A DNA stretch of 64,000 bases from Euphorbia lathyris (taxonomy: Eukaryota > Streptophyta > Magnoliopsida > Malpighiales > Euphorbiaceae), in assembly GCF_963576675.1 (NCBI RefSeq), contig NC_088918.1:67047001-67111000 (forward strand), in the 5' to 3' direction. Positions 1 to 9,254 of the stretch are shown in pieces. Below the pieces are notes generated by a model. That model was not told the DNA's origin. It saw nothing but the letters and a program-made list of their open reading frames with translations, and searched no databases. How positions within the stretch are numbered: the first letter of the stretch is position 1; each line of letters opens with the position of its first letter. The translations under genes were made by a program, and so were the position numbers.

Positions 1-1904
1 GCATGATTCGTGGTGTGTGCGTTTATTTATTTACGGATATATAAGATAAGAAGAACAAACGTCAGTCTAATTACACGTATCACAGCATCTCTCTTCCACC
101 CTTATTCCTCTACACACTCGATGGTCCAAGTCTCTTTCCTAGGATTTTGGTTTGGGGCTCACATTGCGGTCCGAGGGACGCGTGATGCCGTCGATTATTA
201 CGGAAGAGTAAATCATTCATCAGACAATACAGTTCGTTTTGACGTATCAACGTTCAGTGACTAAGATATCGACCAAATGGATTGCCTTTTTGAATAACTC
301 GTCTTTTGTTATTTCGCGAGACGCATTAGTTCAGGTTTTGATTCCCTTTTGAGCGTATCTCGGATTTAGACGCGGTACGAGTTATTCTTCTGGTTCAATC
401 GTTCGTTATTGACAATGACCCATTCCTTTTTATTCGTGTGGGTTCATGTCTCGATTTTTGGATTACAACGAGATCTTTTTGGATCTATCGAGAGACGTAA
501 CCACGTGTTTGTTTAGTGATGAAATCACTTTTTATTTTAAGGAACAGACTCATCGCGTAACGTGTTTGTTTTTAGCGTTGAGAATCCGTTTACTCGTTTC
601 GGCTATGTAAAAAGACGGCGAGTCTTATTCGAGCGTACGATAATCTTTCGGCTATTAACAACTCTTTATTTCTTCCAATTTACGGGATATACCATCCTAG
701 CGTGGTTATAGAAAATCAACGTGTCGTTCAATCGCATGCTTATTCGAAGCAGGGATATTACCGCTCTCCTCATTTAGACACGAATTGAGCGAACACGCCA
801 ATCCGGCCATATTTCTTGTGGTTTTGGTAACGGTCGAAATGATCGAGCCATTAGTCAAACCCACAGTCTCGTCCATATGGCGCAATTATGCAGTTTAGCT
901 TAATTCGGCTTTATGATTTTAAACGGCGTATATACCAGCTTGAGGCACGTATTTAACGGCATTGGTTCATTTTCTTTAACTACCCTCGGGATGGATATAC
1001 ATCATAGATACAGAATGACTTTGGTCGTTTATTTTTGTTTTTCTTTTATTTTCTTAGTCACTTTTGCGGACACATCCATTTCTCTTAAGAACGACATAAG
1101 GCATAATGTAAGAGCTCGTCTTTTATTCGGAAGGGACGGGCCACGTTTGCGAAACTCTTTACGTTACAACGGGGTCATTCGAAACAGAAATGTTCTTTGT
1201 TTTCGTTTCGTCATAATCTCATTTTATCCCAACCTATTTAAAGAATGTGAATAACGGCTACTGTTAATATAGTCTTTTGAATCGAGATATAACTATCCTT
1301 AATACCAAACCGATTCATACCAATACGTGCTTACGTCATAACGCATTTCCTGAACATGTGCCTTCTTCGGGACACGGAAAGGGACCAGGCGGGTCGCACA
1401 AGTTCATTCATACGAGATGACTAAGTCATCTTTAGTTCGAATCGTTTCGATGTTTTGGGGTAGTTTGTATATCGGTTTAAGAGTATATATTAACGTATCG
1501 TTTCATTTTCTTTACATATTTTAGGATTAGACACGTATCATGGCAATTTGAAAACACGAACTGATTCATTCATCACATCAAAAATAGTAACGGGTAATCC
1601 TATGGCAACTTCTAAGGCTACTATATGCTGACACGGCTGATCGCGGGACCTCACAGGACCGCACAAATTCGCCCCTAATGAATGGATGGGGACCCTTTGG
1701 CACCTTACTGCAAGGGGGAACTTACACTAGCCTCTTTCGAGCGACGAATGGACTCTCGCTAGAGGTTTCGCGGAAATTACCCAAAAGGTTTGCAATAATG
1801 CTTATGAATGCATACGAAAAGAAATAATACGATCCGTCCCCGTTAAGGGCTTAATACACGCCTTCCGGAATCAAATTTCTCGCTTCCCCAGCAGAGTCGC
1901 CACT
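1..1904 (-). mobile_element. 5' leader of a Tat/Ogre-like Ty3/gypsy element
   Basis: This stretch lies immediately inside the minus-strand LTR at 1905-4875, beyond its primer binding site, so it is the untranslated leader between PBS and first ORF of an element whose body continues off the left edge. I see no convincing coding region on either strand. The plus-strand frames at 10-264 and 913-1254 resemble no known protein and lack flanking coding signals. Long leaders and an extra ORF before gag are known for Tat/Ogre elements, so gag is probably outside the window. The family assignment rests only on the PBS type and LTR size. Confidence 0.6.
1885..1902 (-). other. Primer binding site, Tat/Ogre type
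   Basis: On the minus strand this reads TGGCGACTCTGCTGGGGA, two bases after the LTR terminus. From memory this is the arginine-tRNA type of primer site typical of plant Tat/Ogre gypsy elements. It fixes the orientation (minus) and shows that the LTR to its right is the 5' LTR. Confidence 0.75.
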
Positions 1905-2386
1905 TGTTAGATGAGGTGCCGCGGCCTAATCTCCCGGGCGGACCGGGGGGTGGACACCTCATGGCGACATAAGCGGTGATTGGCGTCGAAAGCAACCAAT
2001 CATAGAATCAAACTGCTCGGCAGGACCGGAGCTCGGAGTATGGAAGAGTCGCCACCGACGAATGGGAAAATAAACACCGATCCCTTGCGGGAGACCGGTG
2101 AGGGTTCGGGAAACTTAGGTACGAGCCGAGAAGGCTAGCTCCTTTCCGGAGAAAGGCTACTAGGCACCCCGACATCACCCGGTTATGAACCACCGGCCTC
2201 CTGCTCAGCGTGTTAGGCGATAACGGACTAATCGCATATTTCTTTAAGTTTAAAATTCATTGGAAACCTTTTCTTTCTCGTTTTGAAAACCGTTTTGAGC
2301 ATGTTATTCGAAAGCCATTTTAGTAGAGAATCACCCATTTACATCAATTCAAAATACATAGGAGAGAGAGGGAGAAGGAAGAATTG

Positions 2387-2478
2387 ATTTATTTATAGTG
2401 TGATTTATGCTTCGTTTTATACACTAACTCTAATTTATTTATAGTGTGATTTATGCTTCGTTTTATACACTAACTCTA
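2387..2478. repeat. Tandem duplication, 2 x 46 bp
   Basis: Two adjacent, essentially identical 46-bp units, each beginning ATTTATTTATAGTGTGATTT and ending in ...CACTAACTCTA. They lie in the 3' part of the Tat-like LTR. On the minus strand each holds a TATAAA-like word, but their position downstream of the better promoter candidate makes a promoter role unlikely. Confidence 0.85.
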
Positions 2479-2519
2479 AACTAATCTCATTCCCCAAAAA
2501 CAAGTTTATTTACATGGTT

Positions 2520-2787
2520 CGTACCTTAATCGCCGTTGGAACGATTTAGGTACGTTTCCAAACCCCGTTAATTTACATGATATCGACTCGAATCGCCGTT
2601 GGAACGATTCGAGTGTTTGAAAGTGTGAGATAAAAAGCTTTAATGAGAAGACGTGATTAAGCATACAAGTCCATTTATTTTGTACAAAAAAACATTTAGT
2701 TAAGAAAACGATTCAAAACTCTATTATTTACAATGAAAACGATTTTAATTACAAGATTCGCTTAATCCGTCGTTGGAACGAATTAAG
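2520..2787 (-). other. Three hairpins sharing one loop sequence
   Basis: Hairpins at 2520-2554 (13-bp arms CGTACCTTAATCG / CGATTTAGGTACG, one mismatch), 2586-2614 (10-bp perfect arms ACTCGAATCG / CGATTCGAGT) and 2761-2787 (9-bp arms CTTAATCCG / CGAATTAAG, one mismatch). All three have a 9-nt loop, CCGTTGGAA twice and TCGTTGGAA once. Loop constant and stems different suggests a structured element in the transcribed part of the LTR. Function is unknown. Confidence 0.65.
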
Positions 2788-3036
2788 GTTTTAAAACGTG
2801 ATATTTTAGGAAACGATTTGAAATAATAAGAAAGCCTTTTATTTAATTTAGGAACTTCTAGAAAACTTAAGTTTAAATTAACAAATTAAACTCTTTTTGT
2901 GGTTTATTTTCCCCTTTTTCCACTCAATTAACTCTTTACTTATCATAATTACAATAATAAACCAACTAAGCCAAAATTTGTCAATTGAAAACCAATTTAA
3001 AACATATATCCCCAAATGCCAAAAGGATAAGGAAAA

Positions 3037-3038
<2 letters not shown>

Positions 3039-3082
<44 letters not shown>
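3039..3082. repeat. (AT)n microsatellite
   Basis: About 21 uninterrupted AT dinucleotides within the Tat-like LTR. Reading frames through it on both strands are low-complexity artefacts. Confidence 0.95.
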
Positions 3083-3084
<2 letters not shown>

Positions 3085-3535
3085 TAAAAATAATGATATA
3101 CCTATAACTTTGAAAACCAAGTAAAGAATACCATATAATATAGCTAAGTATATGTATAATAGTGAAAATAACACTAAGTATGATATATTATAATCAAAAC
3201 ATGTAAAAATAATGAACAAAGTTCGTAAATAAGAAAAAAAAACATGTTTACCTCAAACTAGTTTTACATAATAAAAATAACTTCCATCCTAAATAATATC
3301 TAATATAGCTCAAATAAGCCAAAACTATATATATGTACATATATACTACTTTATAAAACTAGACCAAAACAAATTAAATCTCAAAATGAAGCAAGTGGCT
3401 ACATAATACCTAATTAGTAGTTATGTAACTCAAAAATAATTTTAACCAATATATTACATAATTATATACATGTACATAAGAGATTAAATATAAAAAAAGA
3501 TGAGAAAAGGGATTTAAGGGGTGATTTTCGGTTTC

Positions 3536-3574
3536 CAGCAGATTACCGACGGAAAATCCGTCGCCAATCTGCTG
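3536..3574. other. 39-nt hairpin in the Tat-like LTR
   Basis: Outer arms CAGCAGATT / AATCTGCTG pair perfectly, and an inner stem CCGACGGA / TCCGTCG pairs around a short A-rich loop. It would form in DNA or in RNA of either strand. It lies downstream of the proposed TATA box on the minus strand, so it would be transcribed. Confidence 0.55.
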
Positions 3575-4240
3575 TTAGTGACAGAAAAGGCAGAATTACA
3601 GCAGCAGTCCAAAACTTTCCAGATTCATTCAAATATCTTAAATTAGATCTATTCTATCGTTTTGGATCCCCGAGCTACCCGAATTGGATCATAGCCTATA
3701 ACGGAGACTCCTAAAACGACGTTTTTATTTTAAAATGTTATTTTGAAATACTTTTAAAACTTATAATTACAACGTTTTTAATTCCCGAACTACCTTTAAA
3801 TCGGATCACGGTTCGTGTTGGGATATTAAAACGAGATTTTTATTTCAAAACAAAATCGAACGTTTATTTAACACGTGACGAAAATTAAATAAATACGGAA
3901 TAACAAATAAAACATGATAAATAAACAACTAAATAAATAAAAAAACTATAACATAAAAATAAATAAATAAGGAAAAATAAGTTAAATTAAATAAAATAAA
4001 ACGAGTCTAGTCCTCGGATAATACCTTAAGATCGGTATCTGACAGTCGAAGTCGGTTGATTCCCCGAGTTGTGATTTTCCGGTACTTTTTGTGTTTTTGA
4101 TAAAATATTCAGCTTTAGAAAATTTGGATTTTTTTAGGAAAAAAAAAATATTTTCCCCAAAAAATTTACTCTCTCTCTAAAAATGTCTAGAGTGAGAAAG
4201 CTCCAAGATTTTTTTCTCCTCTAAATGCATGGGGATCCGT

Positions 4241-4253
4241 GCCTTAAATAGGC
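4241..4253 (-). promoter_or_regulatory. TATA-like box of the Tat-like LTR promoter
   Basis: Minus-strand CCTATTTAAGGC, embedded in an imperfect inverted repeat (GGATCCGT... / ...ACGGATCC, 4234-4262). It stands about 17 bp downstream, in element orientation, of the palindrome array, as expected of a core promoter following an upstream control region. The assignment is from sequence and position only. Confidence 0.55.
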
Positions 4254-4269
4254 AACGGATCCCGGAAGC

Positions 4270-4710
4270 TTTGGGCGACGCCCAAATAAAATTGGGCATC
4301 GCCCAAAGCCGGTTGGGCGAACGCCCAACCTAGTTGGGCGGACGCCCAACTTATGTTGGGCGAACGCCCAACTTTCATTGGGCGGACGCTCAACATGGTT
4401 GGGCGTACGCCCAATCTCAGTTGGGCACGCGCCCAACCAGCGTTGGGCGCGCGCGCCCAACTGATGTTGGGCATTCGCCCAACGAGCGTTGGGCGCTCGC
4501 CCAGCGGCCGTCGGGCGTGCGCCCTGCCCTGTCGGGCGCGCGCGTCCAACGGTCGTCGAGCGCGTACTGCCGGACGTGCGCGCCCAGCGGACGTTGCGCG
4601 TGCGTTCCGCACTGCCGGGCATGCGCGCCCAGCGGACGTCGAGCGTGTGCCCCACGCTGCCGGACGTGCATCCAACTGTCGTCGGACACGCGTCGGCTGC
4701 CGCTAGACGT
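4270..4710. repeat. GC-rich array of short palindromes, 22-bp period
   Basis: At least 13 consecutive units of about 22 bp, each a palindrome of the form GTTGGGCG-NN-CGCCCAAC. Examples are TTTGGGCGACGCCCAAA (4270), GTTGGGCGAACGCCCAAC (4312 and 4355), GTTGGGCGGACGCCCAAC (about 4333), GTTGGGCGTACGCCCAAT (about 4398) and GTTGGGCGCGCGCGCCCAAC (about 4442). Arms are conserved, centres vary and 3-5 bp spacers are unrelated. From about 4530 rightwards the units decay but stay rich in GCGCGC words. The tract is far more GC- and CpG-rich than the AT-rich LTR around it and ends just upstream of the TATA-like box. Overlapping frames on both strands here are only translations of the repeat. Confidence 0.9.
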
Positions 4711-4875
4711 TCGCACCACGTCGCTGAGCACTCGCGAGCCGTCCACTCGGCGATAGCGACTCCTACTGACCTCTCGTTTTTTATTATATATTTTTTCGTT
4801 AAAAACTCCCGGAACCAACTGCTTAAACCGTCTTGTTTCAGTTTTCATCACAGGTCCTCCGACTCGGTGTCTACA

Positions 4876-5633
4876 ACGACAAGAAGGCAATGGTGGCAAC
4901 CTGGAGTGATAGTGATGATTCATCATCATCTGAAGCTGATGCCACTGAGTCAGCAAAGATTTGCTTCATGGCTGACGAACTTGCTGAGCCATGTGTTTCT
5001 GAGCATGCTGACCCCTCCATTGCATCGGACGATGAGGAACACTCAACTGAGGTAATGTCACTACTCTTGCTCATAAATGAAATGGTTAATGCCCTGAGTG
5101 ACCTCTACACACTTATCAAAAAGTGTAATAAAAAGGTTAGAGTACTCAGCAGGCGATGTGACGAGGTTGAGGAGGTCAAACTGAGTGACCTTCGATATCT
5201 TCTTCAGGACAACTCAGATTTGCATAGTAACATAGGAATTATGCAAAAGTTTGTCTCTGAGGTCCAATCAGATTCTAAGAAACTGAGAAATGATGTCACA
5301 TCTATTTAGAACCAACTTAAGGTTCCAAATAAACGAAATAAACCTCTGAACACTGAGTACCGAAGTACTAGTCAACAGAGATGGAATCCTCAGCGGAATG
5401 TCCAGTGTGACTTCTGTGGGAAGAAAGGACACACCACAAAGGTGTGCTAGCACGCTCAGCACTGGGGTGCTGACCAGTCAGTGAGACATCCTAAACGGAA
5501 GGTCAGATGTGACTTCTGTGGAAAGAATGGGCATACTGTCCAAGTATGTCGTCATAAAATGAAATATGATGCTTTACCTGTTGAACCTAACAAGCCAGGA
5601 CCCAAAAAGAATTGGGTACCTAAAAGTAACTAG
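4876..5633 (+). pseudogene. gag: Copia gag, 3' half, with two premature stops
   Basis: Structural protein fragment that would form the virus-like particle. Visible are an acidic Ser/Asp stretch, a coiled-coil-like Leu-rich region (about 5060-5300) and two zinc knuckles in tandem, CDFCGKKGHTTKVC and CDFCGKNGHTVQVC (CX2CX4HX4C). Compared with copy 2, codons at 5308-5310 (CAG to TAG) and 5448-5450 (TGG to TAG) have become stops. The natural stop is at 5631-5633. The N-terminal domain and the first knuckle are absent because the Tat-like element interrupts the gene just before 4876. Confidence 0.85.
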
Positions 5634-5638
5634 TTACA

Positions 5639-8600
5639 TTGCAGGTAAGCCTGAGGTGTGCTGAGAAGTCAAAGATGTGGTATATTGACAGCGCATGCTC
5701 GAGGCATATGACTGGTGATGAAACTCAATTCATCACACTTGTGCATAAACGAGGTGGAAGTGTAAGTTTTGGAGACAACAAAAAAGGTAAGATAGTAGGT
5801 TCAGGAACCGTTGGTGGTAATCCTACTATTGAGTCAGTCTCCCTAGTCAGCGGACTCAAATATAACTTACTCAGCGTAGCCCAGCTATGTGACAATGGGA
5901 GAAAATTTATATTTGATGACACTGGATGTAAAATACTCGAGGGCAAAACTAATGAGTTAATTTTAACTGCCCCTAGCATTGATAATGTCTTCATGCTAAA
6001 TTTAGAAAAGAAGTTTTCAAAAACTGTATGCTTAGTGTCAAAGGAAGAAAATTCCTGGCTATGGCACAGGAGACTTGGTCATGTAAGCATGGACCTCCTG
6101 GCCAAATTAGCAAGAAAGAAATTGGTTGAGGGACTGCCAGAACTTAAATTTGAAAAAGATCAACTATGCCACGCTTGCCAAGCTGGAAAACAAACCAAAC
6201 AATCTTTTCATAGTAAAAACATTGTCTCAACTAAGCGTCCATTAGAGTTACTACACTTGGATCTCTTCGGTCCAGTCCAGCCGCTGAGCTTGGGTGGAAG
6301 AAGATTTTCCTTGGTCATTGTAGATGACTTTTCTCGGTACACTTGGATCATCTTGCTGAGTAGCAAGGATGAAACCTTTGAGACATTTTCAAATTTGGTA
6401 AGAAAACTTGAAAATGATAAAGACCTAAAATTGGCTCACATCCGAAGTGATAATGGTGGAGAATTCAAGAACCAACAGTTTGTTGAATTCTATGAAACCA
6501 ACAACATTGACCATAATTTTTCTGCTCCTAGAACGCCTCAACAAAATGGGGTTGTTGAAAGGAAGAACAGAACCTTGGTTGAAATAGCCAGGACAATGCT
6601 GAGTGAGCATAGGCTTCCAAAGTACTTTTGGGGAGAAGCTGTTAACACAGCGTGCTACATTCTTAATAGGGCTCTAGTTAGACCTATATTAAAGAAAACC
6701 CCCTACGAACTTTGGAAAGGACGAAAGCCCAACATTGGATACTTTCGTGCCTTTGGCTGTAAATTTTTTATCTTGAATACCAAAGATAGCCTAGCTAAGT
6801 TTGACTCAAAAGCTGATGAAGCTATCTTTTTAGGCTACTCAACAAACAGCAAAGCATACAGAGTTTTCAATAAACGAACTCAAGTTTTAGAAGAGTCAGT
6901 ACATGTTGAGTTCGACGAAACTAACCCTGCAGGTAGATACCAGCCGCTGATCGAGGATGATCCACACTCAGAACCCGCTGACCAAGAACCAGCCGCTGAG
7001 TCATTCCCTCAAGGGCTGACCAAAGGTAAAAGTGAACCTCAAATTGTTTTCACTGACCAGTCTACACCTGCAGAGATTGTTGAAACACAGACAGCACAAG
7101 ACATCAATCTACCAAAGGAGATTAGAATACCAAGAGGTCACTCGGAGAGTGCCATTCTTGATGCCGCTGAGAATACCCTGATGACAAGAAATCAACTCAG
7201 GAGATACCTCAGCAACGTAGCCTTCGTCTCAGTTCAGAAACCAAAGAACTTCGCTGAAGCTGAGCACGATGAATTTTGGATGAGTGCAATGCAAGAAGAA
7301 CTTGATCAATTCAGAAGAAACGAAGTATGGGATTTAGTGCCAAATCCAAGAAGTCAGAAAACCATAGGAACGAGATGGGTCTTCCACAACAAGCTGGATA
7401 AACAAGGGAACATGGTCAGAAACAAAGCACGACTTGTAGCTCAGGGCTACAGTCAGCAAGAAGGTATTGACTACGATGAGACCTTTGCCCCAGTGGCAAG
7501 GCTAGAGGCTATAAGAATCTTATGTGCATATGCATCTTATATGAACTTTAAATTATTTCAAATGGATGTTAAGAGTGCATTTCTTAATGGAGTTATAAAC
7601 GAGGAAGTTTATGTTAATCAACCTCCAGGGTTTGAGGACCCTAAGTTCCCAAACCACGTTTATAAACTCAAAAAGGCTATGTACGGCCTCAAGCAAGCAC
7701 CACGTGCTTGGTATGAGAGGCTGACTAGTTTCCTCCTGACTAGAAATTACGTCAGAGGCAAAGCTGATACAACCTTATTCATTAAGAGAAAGGGTAAAGA
7801 TACCCTGCTGGCTTAGATTTATGTGGATGATATTATTTTTGGTGCCACTAACGAGTCAATGTGCAAGGAATTTAGCAAGCAAATGCAGACTGAGTTTGAA
7901 ATGTCAATGATGGGAGAACTCAACTTCTTCCTTGGACTTCAAATCAAACAAGGGAAAAATGGCATCTTCATCAGTCAAGCTAAATATGCCAAGGAGATAT
8001 TGAAGAAATATGACCTTGAAAATTGTAAGCCAATATCTAATCCTATGGGCACTGACACTGTCCTATGCGCTGACGAGAATGGTAAGTCAGTAGACAGCAA
8101 ATTATACCGAGGTATGATTGGTTCTCTACTTTACTTAACTGCTAGTCGGCCTGACATCCAGTTCTCAGTATGTTATTGTGCTAGATATCAATCTAACCCT
8201 AAGGAATCTCATTACATAGCTGTAAAAAGAATCCTTAGATATTTGCAAAGCTCAATGAATGCAGGTTTATGGTATCCCAACACTCATGATTTCACACTCG
8301 TTGGATACACTGACGCTGACTACGGACGAGACAAGCTTGAACCAAAAAGCACCTCTAGAGGATGCCACTTCCTAAGGAGCTGTTTTGTATCCTGGTTCAG
8401 CAAGAAGCAGGCGTCAGTAGCCCTGTCAACCACTGAAGCTGAGTACATTACTGCTGGAAGCTGTGTTGCTCAAGTCTTATGGATTAAGCAACAGCTTGAA
8501 GACTATGGCGTTCTAACAAAGACAATTAAGGTCAAATGTGATAATAAAAGTGCAATTGATCTATCAAAGAACCCAATCCAGCACAGCAGAATGAAGCATG

Positions 8601-8767
8601 TCAGCATACGACATCACTTCATTAGAGACCATGTACTCAAGGGTGAGATCAAGCTGACCTATGTCCCAACAGATGAGTAGCTTGCGGATATCTTCACGAA
8701 GCCACTGGCTCGTGAGTAATTCAGCATACTAAGAGAAGCCATTGGTATGTTTAATCCTCTTCAGTAA
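5639..8767 (+). pseudogene. pol: Copia pol: protease, integrase, RT, RNase H (stops inside)
   Basis: Polyprotein for replication and integration. In order: protease at [12 protein letters not shown] (DSA where copia usually has DSG; shared by copy 2); GAG_pre-integrase zinc-binding HHCC region ([10 protein letters not shown] ... CHACQAGK); integrase core with D ([14 protein letters not shown]), D (SDNGGEF) and E ([11 protein letters not shown]); RT with [14 protein letters not shown] and [11 protein letters not shown]; RNase H with YTDADYG, STTEAEY and CDNKSAIDL. The frame differs from gag. The first ATG is about 5671, so pol would need frameshifting, reinitiation or splicing. In-frame stops at 7814-7816 (CAG to TAG, just before the RT active site), 8678-8680 and 8717-8719; natural end 8765-8767. 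Confidence 0.95.
5642..5650 (+). promoter_or_regulatory. Candidate 5' splice site at the gag-pol junction
   Basis: CAG/GTAAGC here; copy 2 has the perfect consensus CAG/GTAAGT at the same place (minus strand, 32630-32622). It lies about 10 bp after the gag stop. Some plant Ty1/copia elements are known to splice at this position to make a short gag-only RNA. Use here is inference. Confidence 0.45.
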
Positions 8768-9254
8768 ATTCTAAGTAAAATACAATGATATATTCATGCT
8801 GAGTGAATTACCATGCTGAATGATTTATGCTATTACTTGCTGAGTAGATAGATATATGTTGAGTGTTTATATCAAGCTGGCCCACTAAGCATAAGAACCT
8901 TTCCTTTACACAACATCGACTACACAGAATCTTAAACGTTTAGAATTCCTAACACTGAGTAAAAGGAATCCATTGCGAAATTAGGTTTTGCACGCGTAAA
9001 TACATAGCCTCTAGGATGACGTAATCATCATCATTAGTAAATACACGCGTCGTTTCCCAATAAATGCTAGCAATAACTGACTTTAGACGATTCAAATCCC
9101 CACCGTTTCATTCAACCTATCAGGTTTCCATCCATCGTCTATAAATAGTGAACGTTTTCTCACGAGTCACCTTCTACGCTTGAAATTCGCACTCAAACTT
9201 TTTCTCTCCCTCTCAAATTTCTAAGCATCCTCAAAAGAAATCCTCAAGAACATC
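8768..9254 (+). other. Spacer between pol and third ORF
   Basis: Noncoding copia interior conserved in copy 2. It is dense in GCTGAG/CTGAGT words, e.g. 8800-8890, and ends with a TATA-like box, a CT-rich leader (9194-9215) and the third ORF's ATG at 9255. It separates two ORFs far enough that simple read-through translation is unlikely. Confidence 0.6.
9139..9148 (+). promoter_or_regulatory. Internal TATA-like box before the third ORF
   Basis: CTATAAATAG, a near-ideal plant TATA box, 107 bp upstream of the ATG at 9255 and conserved in copy 2 (minus strand 29133-29124). The spacing suits a TSS near 9175 and an 80-nt leader. Promoter activity is inferred. Confidence 0.45.

Larger units (their letters stand above)
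1905..4875 (-). repeat. 5' LTR of the Tat/Ogre-like gypsy element
   Basis: The LTR reads TGTAGACACC... to ...ATCTAACA on the minus strand (TG...CA ends), about 2.97 kb. Its inner end abuts the PBS. Its outer end abuts copia gag sequence that resumes at 4876, where copy 2 of the same copia family is continuous, so the gypsy element sits inside copia gag. The partner LTR and target-site duplication are off the left edge. In element orientation the LTR holds a GC- and CpG-rich palindrome array (4710 to 4270), a TATA-like box (about 4250), several hairpins (3574-3536, 2787-2520), a 46-bp tandem duplication and an AT microsatellite. Confidence 0.8.

Noticed and set aside
10..1254. Plus-strand frames at 10-264 and 913-1254
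   Set aside because: Opposite to the element's sense strand, no recognisable domain.
2878..3219. Reading frames on both strands around 2878-3219
   Set aside because: They pass through the (AT)n microsatellite and give IYIYIY repeats.
4270..4710. CRISPR-like array (regular 22-bp period, palindromic repeats)
   Set aside because: Spacers are only 3-5 bp, there are no cas genes, and it lies inside an LTR of a plant retrotransposon.
4270..4710. microRNA precursor
   Set aside because: Each palindrome has arms of about 8 bp, too short for a Dicer-processed hairpin. No long fold with a single loop.
4876..4900. Simple 5' truncation of copia copy 1
   Set aside because: The break coincides exactly with a TG...CA LTR end, so insertion of the gypsy element explains it better.
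4221..5055. Overlapping long reading frames on both strands over the GC-rich array
   Set aside because: They are translations of a palindromic repeat, which is open on several frames because of its composition. No domain, and they run out of the LTR into copia gag.
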